The notes under the pieces: generated by a model
The model's database searches: none
What the model saw: the letters and a program-made list of their open reading frames with translations, nothing else
What the model was told of the DNA's origin: nothing
Shown here: positions 42,059 to 52,027 of the stretch, one piece after another
Position numbering within the stretch: position 1 is the stretch's first letter
Layout: each line of letters opens with the position of its first letter
NCBI GenBank assembly: GCA_947492375.1
Contig: CANLMI010000002.1
Coordinates: 807,529-871,528 of the forward strand
Direction of reading: 5' to 3'
Length of the DNA: 64,000 bases
Source of the DNA: an uncultured Kordiimonas sp.
Lineage (GTDB): Bacteria > Pseudomonadota > Alphaproteobacteria > Sphingomonadales > Kordiimonadaceae
Made by a program: the position numbers and the translations under genes

Positions 42059-43906
42059 ATGTTTGAAGTTACTCATTTTGAGCATGGGGGTGCAGTTGAG
42101 GTTGATCGTTCTAAAGATGATTTATTAACAGAGTTTGGCAAAGCCACTCTGATCGATAGATACCTGATGCCTGGTGAGAGCTTTCAAGACCTTTTTGCCC
42201 GTGTCGCCAGTTATTATGGTGATGATAAACACCACTCTCAGCGTCTCTACGAATATATCTCCAATCTCTGGTTTATGCCTGCCACTCCTGTTCTATCAAA
42301 TGGTGGAACAAGTCGTGGCTTGCCAATTTCCTGCTTTTTAAATGAAGCACAGGATAAACTTGATTCAATCGTAGATTTATGGACAGAAAATGTGTGGCTC
42401 GCATCGCGCGGCGGTGGGATCGGCAGTTATTGGGGTAATCTGCGCTCTATTGGTGAAACAGTTGGCGGCGTTGGCAAAACCAGCGGCATCGTGCCCTTTG
42501 TTCGAGTTATGGATAGCCTCACACTCGCTATCTCACAAGGGTCGCTCCGTCGGGGGTCTGCAGCTATTTACCTGCCAGTATCACACCCTGAGATCGAAGA
42601 ATTCACCGAATTACGCCGCCCAACCGGCGGAGACCCAAACCGCAAAACCCCTAATCTTCATCATGGAATTCTAGTTACAGACGCTTTCATGCGCGCGGTC
42701 GAAAACGATGAAGAGTGGGCGCTCACCAGCCCCAAAGATGGCCATGCAGTGCGCACAGTCTCTGCCCGCAACTTGTGGATTAGAATTTTAACAGCCCGTG
42801 TTGAAACCGGTGAACCTTACATCATCTATTCAGATACCGTAAATCGCCAGATGCCAGAACATCACAAACTAGCGGGATTAACTGTCAAAACATCTAACCT
42901 GTGCGCAGAAATCACATTACCAACTGGCCTTGACCATTTGGGTAACGAACGAACCGCAGTATGTTGCCTGTCTTCTCTAAACCTTGAGCATTACAAGGAA
43001 TGGAAAGATCATAAGCAATTCATTCCTGATGTTATGCGTTTCCTTGACAATGTATTACAAGATTTTATCGACCGAGCCCCTGATACCATGGCAAAAGCAC
43101 GTTACGCCGCTATGCGTGAACGCTCTGTTGGCTTGGGCGTGATGGGCTTCCATAGCTTCCTACAGGATAATATGGTGCCTTTCGAATCTGCACTTGCAAA
43201 AAGCTGGAACCACAAAATCTTTTCGCATGTCAAAGCTGAAGTTGATCGAGCCTCTGACATTCTAGCGCGCGAACGTGGTCCATGCCCTGATGCCGCCGAT
43301 TATGGTATGATGGAGCGCTTCTCCAACAAAACGGCGATTGCTCCAACAGCATCTATTTCCACAATTTGTGGTGGTGCTAGCCCTGGGATCGAGCCAATTG
43401 CTGCAAATAGTTATAATCAAAAAACACTATCAGGGAACTTTATTGTTCATAACCGTGCCCTGACACGCCTTTTGGAAGAACGCGGGCAAAATACGGAAGA
43501 AGTCTGGACATCAATCACTGTTAATGAAGGATCAGTTCAACACTTGGATTTCCTCACACAGGATGAGAAAGATGTTTTCAAAACCGCGTTTGAACTAGAC
43601 CAACGCTGGGTCGTGGAATTGGCAGCAGATAGAGCTCAATATATTTCACAAGCACAATCTGTGAACATTTTTCTACCGGCTGATGTACATAAGCGTGAGC
43701 TACACCAAGTGCATTATCAGGCATGGAAAAAGGGCCTAAAAAGCCTTTATTATTGCCGTTCTAAATCTATTCAAAGGGCTGAGGTTGTTGCAACGGGTTC
43801 TGGCACAAAGTCAGAAAACGGGGTTCCCCAACCTGAAGAAGTTCAACTACCATTAGCCGCTGCTAGTAATTCAACTGATTATGAAGAATGCTTAGCGTGC
43901 CAGTAG
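42059..43906 (+). CDS. nrdA: Class Ia ribonucleotide reductase alpha subunit (short form, no N-terminal ATP-cone)
   Basis: 615 aa; NLCAEITLPT, GLGVMGFHSFLQ, ATASISTICGGASPGIEP, C-terminal ECLACQ cysteine pair. Confidence 0.94.
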   Translation: MFEVTHFEHGGAVEVDRSKDDLLTEFGKATLIDRYLMPGESFQDLFARVASYYGDDKHHSQRLYEYISNLWFMPATPVLSNGGTSRGLPISCFLNEAQDKLDSIVDLWTENVWLASRGGGIGSYWGNLRSIGETVGGVGKTSGIVPFVRVMDSLTLAISQGSLRRGSAAIYLPVSHPEIEEFTELRRPTGGDPNRKTPNLHHGILVTDAFMRAVENDEEWALTSPKDGHAVRTVSARNLWIRILTARVETGEPYIIYSDTVNRQMPEHHKLAGLTVKTSNLCAEITLPTGLDHLGNERTAVCCLSSLNLEHYKEWKDHKQFIPDVMRFLDNVLQDFIDRAPDTMAKARYAAMRERSVGLGVMGFHSFLQDNMVPFESALAKSWNHKIFSHVKAEVDRASDILARERGPCPDAADYGMMERFSNKTAIAPTASISTICGGASPGIEPIAANSYNQKTLSGNFIVHNRALTRLLEERGQNTEEVWTSITVNEGSVQHLDFLTQDEKDVFKTAFELDQRWVVELAADRAQYISQAQSVNIFLPADVHKRELHQVHYQAWKKGLKSLYYCRSKSIQRAEVVATGSGTKSENGVPQPEEVQLPLAAASNSTDYEECLACQ

Positions 43907-43938
43907 TTCGCACGCTTTTAGAACTATAAGCATCATTA

Positions 43939-43975
43939 TCCCTGGGCCGTTATTTTCAATTGCCCGGGGATTTTT
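43939..43975 (+). terminator. nrdA terminator
   Basis: TCCCTGGGC...GCCCGGGGA stem followed by TTTTTA. Confidence 0.75.
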
Positions 43976-44214
43976 ATGTATAATTATCGACACAGTGCAA
44001 ATCATAGAACTGAGCAATACCAACTTTATAAATTCATCAGATATCAAGCCTCGGTTCCTATATCGAACATATTAAAGGCTAAGCGTTCGGCTACAAATTT
44101 TCTGTCACACAATCCATTAAATGCATTAACATCTCCACCGACAATAATATTTTACACGATAATAGTGTACCACATTTTATATCAAAACAGCATTTAACCT
44201 CTTAAAATGTTCGC

Positions 44215-44236
44215 TTATGTTCGAAATTGAACGTAA
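44215..44236. promoter_or_regulatory. Candidate DeoR-family operator upstream of TonB-dependent receptor
   Basis: TTATGTTCG-AAAT-TGAACGTAA imperfect inverted repeat with an extra ATGTTCG half-site 10 bp upstream (44207-44213). Confidence 0.5.
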
Positions 44237-44502
44237 AATTAATTAAAATTTTCGTTTACGGACATTATTTTGCTTGTCATAATATATTTAGGAGAGTGGA
44301 ATTGAGTTGAGGGGTTGTGCTGAATATATTCACAATTTCATAAAGTGTAATATTGATGCCAACCTGAAATCACACTTGTGAGCACCTCAACTCTAACAAA
44401 TACAAAATTGATATGTTCGAAGCGCGGGAAGTTTCAGCAAATCGAAGAGAGAACGGCTGAAAAGCCAGATATTTTACTATGTAAAATTCAACGGAGGGAA
44501 GC

Positions 44503-47487
44503 ATGAGTAGTAGAAAACGATTATTATTGGGCGCTAGTACATTAGCCATTTTTTGTTCTGGTGCAGCATCTGCCCAGAGCGCAACGCAAGATAACGATGA
44601 TGAAGTAATCGAGGAAGTTGTAGTTACAGGCATCCGCGCATCTTTACAACGTGGTTTGGATACAAAACGTAATGCAAGTGTTGTTGTAGATGCAATCTCA
44701 GCAGAAGATGTTGGTAAATTCCCAGATCAAAACGTCGCAGAGTCGCTTCAACGAATCACAGGCGTTGCTATTACACGGTCACGTGGCGGTGAAGGGCAAT
44801 TTGTAACAGTTCGTGGCCTTGGTCAGGAATTTAATACGCTCACCTATAAAGGTCGGGAACTCGCAACGGAAAATCCTGGGCGCGAATTTTCGTTTGACGT
44901 AGTGCCATCAGAACTGATTAGTGCAGCACAAGTTTTCAAAACTGTAGCTGCAAGCCAAACCGATGGATCGATTGGTGGTTTGGTAAATATCGAAACAGCT
45001 AGCGCACTCGCTCGCCCTGGTTTTCATATTACCGCTTCAGCAGGCACTCAACTAGAAAGCCTAAATGATGAGTTTGGATTTAAGGGCGCCTTAATTTTAT
45101 CCGATACATTCGCCGACGATACATTTGGTATTATTGGCTCGATCGCTTTCCAGGAACGCGACTTTAGAACAGATACAGCAGAATCGATCAATATTGACTC
45201 TTCTACAGACTTTAACGGTGACGGTGTCAATGACCGCTTGAACTCTTTCAACGGAAACGTAAACTTTGAGGAACGGGAACGACTAGGGGCAACCTTGGCA
45301 CTGGAATGGCAACCAAGCGACGACACGAAAGTTGTTATCGACGGCTTGTATACAAGTTTCGAAAGCCCCAGTAATTCAGACTCGTTTTCAGTATTCACTC
45401 AGCCACCTAACGTTACAGATGCTGTTGTAGACGAATTTAATAATGTAGTATCCCAAAACACCAACTTTGGCGCCAACGGAACATCAAATAACTTTGGCGT
45501 TGCTTTCACAAACATCTTTGATGTTATTGCGCGGCAGGCACAAACTGATACAGAAACGTATCAGGTTGGTTTAAACTACGAACAACGTTTCACTGATAAT
45601 TTTACAGTAAAATTTGATGCCTCATATTCTAACGCTGATGGTGTTCGTGACAATATCTTTACAGGTAATGGCTCAGGTTCATTCTTCGTGGTTGGATTTC
45701 CTGGGTTAAATTTCTCACAAACTGCAAATGGGGGCCCTGTTCCGGATGCGGTATTCGGTATCCTGCCTTCCTTTAATACAGGACCATTTGGCGGAGCTAA
45801 TCCTGTTACAAGCCTTGATCCGTCAGTAAATGTAGATCCGTTACTTGTTGGCATTGATGAACTTTCCGCAGAGAACTCACGATTACACTTCTCACGTAAC
45901 TCATCCAATTTTGTAGAAGACGAAATCTTCACTGTTCGCGGCGATGCAACTTGGGATGTAGGGGAAGACGCAACATTAAAATTTGGCTTTGATTATATTG
46001 ATCGTGAAAAATCCAATCAATTATTTGATAACGCTAATGGTTTCTGCGGCGATGCAACCATAGCAATTCCATCTTTAACTGACCCTGCTGGTAACGAACA
46101 AACAGCATTCGTCTGTGACCGCTCAATCGGGTTTGCAGACCTGCTACCAGCCGATCAGCTTGCTAATCTTCTCACTTTGTTTGATGGTGAAAGCGAAGGC
46201 TTTTTAAGCAGTACTGACGCAAACATACCGCGTAACTTCTTAACCGTTAATCAGGAAGTAGTTGAAGCAGCATTTTTAGCCTTAGGTCAATTGCCAGGCG
46301 TTCGTAGGGATGCTGACGGCAATATCACTGAGTCTGGCACAGTTGCCTCTCTCTCCGGCGTAGCAAGCTTCCTAAATCCAGCTCTTAACCAAGTTCAATC
46401 AAACACTATTGAAGAAGAAATCTTTAGTTCTTATGTTCAAGCTGACTTCCAAGGTGAGTTTGCCTCAATTCCGTTCAGAGCAAACGCAGGTGTTAGGGTT
46501 GCAATTACTGATGTCACGTCAACAGGCGCATCTTCAAACCTGACCTTCATTACAATTGACCCTCTTGCAACAGGCGGCTCAGGTAATAATCCAATTACCG
46601 TCGATAACACAGGTGTTTTAGAGGTGCAGAATCAATACGTAGATGTTTTGCCATCTTTTAATATCTCGTTCGACCTGAGAGATGATCTGATCTTTAGAAC
46701 CGGCTTTTCGCAATCACTCGCGCGGCCAACCTTTAATGATTTGTCTACTGTATTTGCAGTTACACAAATTAACGAAGGCACCGAAGCTACATCGGGCGGC
46801 AACCCTAATCTGGAAGCTGTAAGGTCCAACAACCTGGACTTCTCAGTAGAATATTATGGGGAGAATGGATTAACCTTGACGCTTGCTGGTTTCTATAAAG
46901 ATATCAATAACTTCATTGCCAATGGTAATTCAGACCTTACGATTACCATACCTGATTCACTCAATGTACAAACAGGTCAGTCTGACGGGCCAGTCACAGT
47001 TACATTCGAAAACTCAGGCCCACTAAACGGCGATGATGCAGAAATTTTTGGCTTAGAACTTGGTGCTCAGTATTTGCATTCATCAGGCTTTGGTGTTGCT
47101 GGTAACCTGACACTCGCTGATTCGAACGCTACATTCGGCGGCAATCCTGGGCAGTTTGAAAATATTTCAGACTTCTCTGCCAACGCTTCTGTTTTCTATG
47201 AAAACCACGGCCTGCAAGCCCGTGTTTCACTCAATCACCGTGGTGAATTCCTATCATCGACAGAGGGAGAAGGTGGATTTGCAGAATTCACCGCAGACTT
47301 CACACAGGTTGATCTATCAGTATCTTATAGTTTGGAAGAGCTGACAGGGCACAATGTTTCTCTCTTTGTTGAAGGTATTAACGTGTTCAACGAACAGTTC
47401 TTCAACTTCTCTGAGCAACCTGCTGTACTTGAGTCATTCATTGACAACGGCGCACGTTGGTTATTCGGTGCTAGATACTCGTTCTAA
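44503..47487 (+). CDS. TonB-dependent receptor (TIGR01782-like, carbohydrate-type)
   Basis: 994 aa; signal peptide, EEVVVTGIRASLQRGLDTKRNASVVVDAISAEDVGKFPDQNVAESLQRITGVAI plug, C-terminal FGARYSF. Confidence 0.93.
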   Translation: MSSRKRLLLGASTLAIFCSGAASAQSATQDNDDEVIEEVVVTGIRASLQRGLDTKRNASVVVDAISAEDVGKFPDQNVAESLQRITGVAITRSRGGEGQFVTVRGLGQEFNTLTYKGRELATENPGREFSFDVVPSELISAAQVFKTVAASQTDGSIGGLVNIETASALARPGFHITASAGTQLESLNDEFGFKGALILSDTFADDTFGIIGSIAFQERDFRTDTAESINIDSSTDFNGDGVNDRLNSFNGNVNFEERERLGATLALEWQPSDDTKVVIDGLYTSFESPSNSDSFSVFTQPPNVTDAVVDEFNNVVSQNTNFGANGTSNNFGVAFTNIFDVIARQAQTDTETYQVGLNYEQRFTDNFTVKFDASYSNADGVRDNIFTGNGSGSFFVVGFPGLNFSQTANGGPVPDAVFGILPSFNTGPFGGANPVTSLDPSVNVDPLLVGIDELSAENSRLHFSRNSSNFVEDEIFTVRGDATWDVGEDATLKFGFDYIDREKSNQLFDNANGFCGDATIAIPSLTDPAGNEQTAFVCDRSIGFADLLPADQLANLLTLFDGESEGFLSSTDANIPRNFLTVNQEVVEAAFLALGQLPGVRRDADGNITESGTVASLSGVASFLNPALNQVQSNTIEEEIFSSYVQADFQGEFASIPFRANAGVRVAITDVTSTGASSNLTFITIDPLATGGSGNNPITVDNTGVLEVQNQYVDVLPSFNISFDLRDDLIFRTGFSQSLARPTFNDLSTVFAVTQINEGTEATSGGNPNLEAVRSNNLDFSVEYYGENGLTLTLAGFYKDINNFIANGNSDLTITIPDSLNVQTGQSDGPVTVTFENSGPLNGDDAEIFGLELGAQYLHSSGFGVAGNLTLADSNATFGGNPGQFENISDFSANASVFYENHGLQARVSLNHRGEFLSSTEGEGGFAEFTADFTQVDLSVSYSLEELTGHNVSLFVEGINVFNEQFFNFSEQPAVLESFIDNGARWLFGARYSF

Positions 47488-47506
47488 GCGCACATAAAAG
47501 TCCTCT

Positions 47507-47533
47507 CAGGTGGTGCTCTAAAGGCACCACCTG
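47507..47533 (+). terminator. Hairpin after TonB-dependent receptor gene
   Basis: CAGGTGGTGC-TCTAAAG-GCACCACCTG 10-bp perfect stem; no T-run. Confidence 0.55.
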
Positions 47534-47590
47534 CTCCATACAATTCGACTAAATAGACTTTATAACCTATAAAACTGGTTCACCGGAACA

Positions 47591-48988
47591 TTGACCGCTA
47601 TATTGTCCGAAACGGAGACCCTTCACATATCTGCATCAGTAGAAATAAACGAGCACCTTACTGCAGTTGATACCCTGATTGGTTTAGGCCAAATTCAGAA
47701 AGCAACATTTCAGGCACAACAAGGCGCTCAACTATATTCGAACAACGTCGTAGCTCTTTTAAAATACATCGAATGCTTACGTCTCAGTGGCCGCGCATTA
47801 GAAGCTGGCAACATTTTATCACACGCCATACAAATTGCGCCTGATAATGCGCATGTACTTTTTGAGTTAGGCCTCTTGCACGAACGTAAAAATGAGATTG
47901 GGTCCTCAATAAATTATTATACGAAGGCAATTGAACACGCAGATTGCCCCAAACAGGCTTATTTACAACTAGCCGCGCTATACAGTCGTAGTGACAACAA
48001 AGCCGGCGCTTTAAACGTTCTCATCGCTGCTGAAAAAGCATTCCCAGAAGACCCGGATATTATTTACATGAGAGGCAGGATGGCTGCTGGCTATACATCA
48101 GCATGGCATTTACCAATGCTGGCAGATGATGCACGCAATCATGCATACCAACAAGCCATTCAACAAACCATCAGAACCGGTGACATTGTATTGGATATTG
48201 GAACTGGCAGTGGGCTTCTCGCGATGATGTCAGTAGAAGCTGGTGCCGAACATGTATATGCATGTGAGAGCAATCCAATACTTGCAGACTTAGCAAATAA
48301 AGTAATAGCCCAAAACGGCATGGATCATGCGATAACCATAATATCAAAACACTCCTCTCAAATGGCAGTTGGCATAGATATGCCTGTTCACGCAGATGTA
48401 TTAGTGACAGAAATATTTGATAATGCCCTAGTCGGCGAAGGTGTACTACCATCCATAAACCACGCATGGTCACATCTATTGAAATCAGACGCCCGAATAA
48501 TTCCACACGGTGCTACTTTGAAGGCTGTTTTGGCGAGTGCCCCAACTATGAACAGGTTTCATACTGTTACACGAGTAAGCCAATTTGACTTGAGTGCCAT
48601 GAGTGCACTTGCTCACCCAATGAGCTATAAAGATATAGAACCCAGCTTTTTTAATGATGGTGCCAATCAGGTTTTAAGCGACCCCTTTATTGTTAAGTCA
48701 TTTGATTTTACAAGCTCTCCGGCACTTAACTTTCAAGAATATTCAGATGCCTTAGTAACAAAAGACGGTGTGGCCGATTCTATAGTTCTGTGGTTTGATT
48801 TGCACTTAACCAGTGACATTGTATTTTCGACCGAAAGAATAGAACCCCATCAACATTGGCGACAAGTTTGCCAAGTGCTTTTACAAACGACTAATGTACA
48901 AAATAATACCAAGTATCAGGTTTTAACACAGTATAATCGTTATTATCATTTTCAACTCAACCCAATAGCCCCGGAAGAACAGTATTGA
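47591..48988 (+). CDS. TPR repeat protein fused to PRMT-type (PRMT7-like) SAM-dependent methyltransferase
   Basis: TTG start; N-terminal TPR repeats; [29 protein letters not shown] (SAM motif I), LVTEIFDNALVGEG (double-E loop), EPHQHWRQV (THW-like loop). Confidence 0.8.
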   Translation: MTAILSETETLHISASVEINEHLTAVDTLIGLGQIQKATFQAQQGAQLYSNNVVALLKYIECLRLSGRALEAGNILSHAIQIAPDNAHVLFELGLLHERKNEIGSSINYYTKAIEHADCPKQAYLQLAALYSRSDNKAGALNVLIAAEKAFPEDPDIIYMRGRMAAGYTSAWHLPMLADDARNHAYQQAIQQTIRTGDIVLDIGTGSGLLAMMSVEAGAEHVYACESNPILADLANKVIAQNGMDHAITIISKHSSQMAVGIDMPVHADVLVTEIFDNALVGEGVLPSINHAWSHLLKSDARIIPHGATLKAVLASAPTMNRFHTVTRVSQFDLSAMSALAHPMSYKDIEPSFFNDGANQVLSDPFIVKSFDFTSSPALNFQEYSDALVTKDGVADSIVLWFDLHLTSDIVFSTERIEPHQHWRQVCQVLLQTTNVQNNTKYQVLTQYNRYYHFQLNPIAPEEQY

Positions 48989-49056
48989 GGACAAATGGCA
49001 TGACCAGTCGAATAGATATTATGAACTTCAAAATGACAAGATGCCGGATTTGTTAA

Positions 49057-49704
49057 ATGGAATGGCAAGCAGCAACATTTTTTGAATCACCTGTATTCAA
49101 GTTTCAATTTGCAAACACACAAGATGCGAAAGATTTTTTCTTTGAAAAGATACGCCACGAGGTTAATGACACGGAAAGGTATGAACAGGGCGAATTATCG
49201 CATTACCATTCACGGTCGAATGTTTTTAATACCTATCCCGAACTAAAGGCCCTCGGTGACCAATTAGAACGTGCAGGAACATTCGTATATCAACAACTGC
49301 TTAATTATCAAGATTCCGGCCCCCTAAAAATGACCAACGCATGGTATAATTTGTGTGAAGTTGGCGGAACCCAGCCGATGCATAACCATGTAAACTGCCT
49401 ATTGTGTGGTACAATCTATCTTCATGCTGACCCGAATACAAAAATACAATTTGAACACCCTCAAGCCAATCCAGCATCACATGCAGAACTATACGACAGG
49501 CCATCTGACCAACCCAATCAATTTGGCCTTAAGTTTCATCAGAGAATAGCTCAAATCGGCTTAAAAACAGGCGACTGTTTATTTTGGCCAGCACACCTTA
49601 AACATGGATATAGTAAAAACCAAACGCCAGGGCGGCTAACATTATCGTTTAACTTAATGCCAGAAACCCTGAATGTTGATTACCAAGTCCGTGCGAACCA
49701 TTAG
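49057..49704 (+). CDS. Putative 2OG-Fe(II) oxygenase superfamily protein (TIGR02466-like)
   Basis: NAWYNLCEVGGTQPMHNHVNCLLCGTIYLHADPNTKIQFEHP ... GDCLFWPAHLKHGYSKNQTPGRLTLSFNL (H...H..R arrangement). Confidence 0.75.
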   Translation: MEWQAATFFESPVFKFQFANTQDAKDFFFEKIRHEVNDTERYEQGELSHYHSRSNVFNTYPELKALGDQLERAGTFVYQQLLNYQDSGPLKMTNAWYNLCEVGGTQPMHNHVNCLLCGTIYLHADPNTKIQFEHPQANPASHAELYDRPSDQPNQFGLKFHQRIAQIGLKTGDCLFWPAHLKHGYSKNQTPGRLTLSFNLMPETLNVDYQVRANH

Positions 49705-49766
49705 AGACAACAGCATTATATAAGAAAGCTTTCGCAATCTTTGCAATTTAATATAGAGAGAACAAC

Positions 49767-51200
49767 ATGTTAGATTATTCACAAGTGGGCGTTTTTATCT
49801 TTTTGACAGCCCTCATCGGGTTTCTGACCTATATGAATTGCCGTAAGGCAGATCAAGGAAGCGCCTCATCCGACCATGATTATTTTTTAGCAAACGGCGG
49901 GCTATCTTGGTATTTCATTGCTGGCTCTATTACACTTACAAACCTATCTACAGACCAACTTGTAGGAGCTAATGGAAATCAAATGCTATTAGTTGCCTTA
50001 TGGGAACTAGCGGCCGTTGTCGGCTTAGGTATTTTGGCATTTGTCTTTCTGCCAATATATTATCGCAACCAATGCACAACAACCACAGAGCTTTTACAAA
50101 AGAAATACGGCGATAAACATATACGAGCCTTGATTTCATTATTGTTCTTATTCGGAAATATTTTTATTTTTCTTCCCGTTGTGCTGTACAGCGGGTCTTT
50201 GTTCATGCAATCCTTAACAGGGACTGACTTGCCACTGGTATTGATTGCAAGCTGTTTTGCCGTAGTTGGCGCATTATATGCAATTTTAGGTGGCCTGAGA
50301 GCCGTTGCTGTTTCCGATACATATAGCGGTGTTCTCTTACTTGCGATGGCGCTTATTGTTACCTACTTGGCCCTTAATGCAATCGATTTTGATCTAAGCG
50401 GTATTCCAGCAGAGCGCTTAACATTAATTGGTGATAACAATTCTGAAATACCATGGCATACATTATTAACAGGTATGGCCTTTATCCAGATGTTTTACTG
50501 GAGTACAAATCAAGTTATTACCCAACGAGCAATGGCAGCCCCGAATATTCGCGAAGCACAAAAGGGGGTTATGGCAGCCGCCTTTATAAGACTTATGATT
50601 GTCCCTGTTATTATCACTATCCCTGGCATAGTAGCGTTTAAATTATACGGTGATATTAATGATGAAGCCTATGGAAGAATAGTCTCTGAAGTTCTACCAC
50701 CATATCTTTCCGGCGCTTTTGCAGCCGCACTGGCCGCTGCTGTGTTAACATCATTTAATAGTATACTGAACGCTTCAGCAGCACTTTATGTTTGTGATAT
50801 TCACGAAGCATACTTCAAGAAAATCAAAAATGTCCCCGCTTTCAGTGGCATAATATGTGCTAGCCTCGCGGCATTCGCAATTATCCTTGTGCCGGTTTAT
50901 GCAACACGAGAAAGCCTCTTTACAACCATTCAAACTTTATTCGGATTACTTTCAATGCCAATTTTATCGGCATTTATCGTATGCTTGGTCTTCAATAACG
51001 TAAACGCAAAAGCCGCAATTATCGGGGTGATAACTGGCGTGGCCTTCTATGCCTTTTTCATCTTTGACTGGGAACCATTCCATTATATCCACGGGATGGC
51101 CATTACCTTGGTACTTTGTATTACTGTGGCGCTTCTCGCTAACCGCTTACTCTTTGGGCAAAAAGCATCACTAGCATTTGGCCGGGCTTCAACAGGATAG
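49767..51200 (+). CDS. Sodium:solute symporter (SSS) family transporter, probably for a sugar
   Basis: 477 aa, multi-TM; GSITLTNLSTDQLVGANGNQM, TNQVITQRAMAAPNIREAQKG. Confidence 0.88.
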   Translation: MLDYSQVGVFIFLTALIGFLTYMNCRKADQGSASSDHDYFLANGGLSWYFIAGSITLTNLSTDQLVGANGNQMLLVALWELAAVVGLGILAFVFLPIYYRNQCTTTTELLQKKYGDKHIRALISLLFLFGNIFIFLPVVLYSGSLFMQSLTGTDLPLVLIASCFAVVGALYAILGGLRAVAVSDTYSGVLLLAMALIVTYLALNAIDFDLSGIPAERLTLIGDNNSEIPWHTLLTGMAFIQMFYWSTNQVITQRAMAAPNIREAQKGVMAAAFIRLMIVPVIITIPGIVAFKLYGDINDEAYGRIVSEVLPPYLSGAFAAALAAAVLTSFNSILNASAALYVCDIHEAYFKKIKNVPAFSGIICASLAAFAIILVPVYATRESLFTTIQTLFGLLSMPILSAFIVCLVFNNVNAKAAIIGVITGVAFYAFFIFDWEPFHYIHGMAITLVLCITVALLANRLLFGQKASLAFGRASTG

Positions 51201-51207
51201 TACAATT

Positions 51208-51993
51208 TTAGCTATCAGCTACATGTAACTTCATATCAGACACATTGATAGCCTCCAGAAAGTCTTCTGGAGGTTGCTGATCTGTGAACATATGATCAAT
51301 ATCAGAATAATCGCCCATTTTAATCATCGCCCGACGACCGAACTTTGAACTATCTGCCACTAAAAATACTGACTTCGAATTTTTCACAATTGCCTGAGCA
51401 CTTCGAATTTCCTGATAATCAAAATCAAGTAACGTTCCGTCAACATCTATGCCACTAATACCAATAACACCAATATCCAGCCGGAACTGTTGTACAAAAT
51501 CCGTTGTTGCCTCACCAACAATACCGCCATCAGAATGCCTTACCAATCCTCCGGCAATCATGACATCAAAGCTCTCGTTTTGACGAAGTAAATTAGCAAT
51601 ATTGATATTGTTAGTAACTATTCTAAGATCTTTTTTATGCCGAAGCTCAATAGCGAGTGCTTCTGGGGTCGTTCCTATATTAAGAAATAACGAAGCCCCG
51701 TCAGGGATTTTCTCAGCGGCCATTTTCGCAATTCGTTGCTTGGCCGCTGAACCCTTTTCCTGCCTTTCACGGTAACTATCATTGCGGGCGCTCGTTGGTA
51801 TACTGGCACCACCATGAAACCGCTTTAAAAGTTTCATATCCGTTAGACTATTGATATCTCTCCGGATCGTTTGCGGCGTAACACCAAAATGCTCTACCAG
51901 CTTGTCTGTTGCCATGAAACTATGCTCATGGACCAGTTCAAGAATTTCACGCTGGCGATACGATAGATTCTCTAAATCAAATTTATCCATCAC
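51208..51993 (-). CDS. DeoR/GlpR family transcriptional regulator
   Basis: N-terminal HTH (RQREILELVHEHSFMATDKLVEHFGVTPQTIRRDINSLTDMKLLKRFHGGA) plus sugar-phosphate sensor domain. Confidence 0.93.
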   Translation of the reverse strand: MMDKFDLENLSYRQREILELVHEHSFMATDKLVEHFGVTPQTIRRDINSLTDMKLLKRFHGGASIPTSARNDSYRERQEKGSAAKQRIAKMAAEKIPDGASLFLNIGTTPEALAIELRHKKDLRIVTNNINIANLLRQNESFDVMIAGGLVRHSDGGIVGEATTDFVQQFRLDIGVIGISGIDVDGTLLDFDYQEIRSAQAIVKNSKSVFLVADSSKFGRRAMIKMGDYSDIDHMFTDQQPPEDFLEAINVSDMKLHVADS

Positions 51994-52027
51994 TCGTCCT
52001 GTATGGCTAAAGGGTCACGTGGAAAAA

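Noticed and set aside
44209-44222. GTTC-N6-GTTC upstream of TonB receptor as a second LexA box
   Set aside because: Spacer is 6 nt rather than the required 7, and the sequence is better explained as DeoR-type half-sites plus an inverted repeat.
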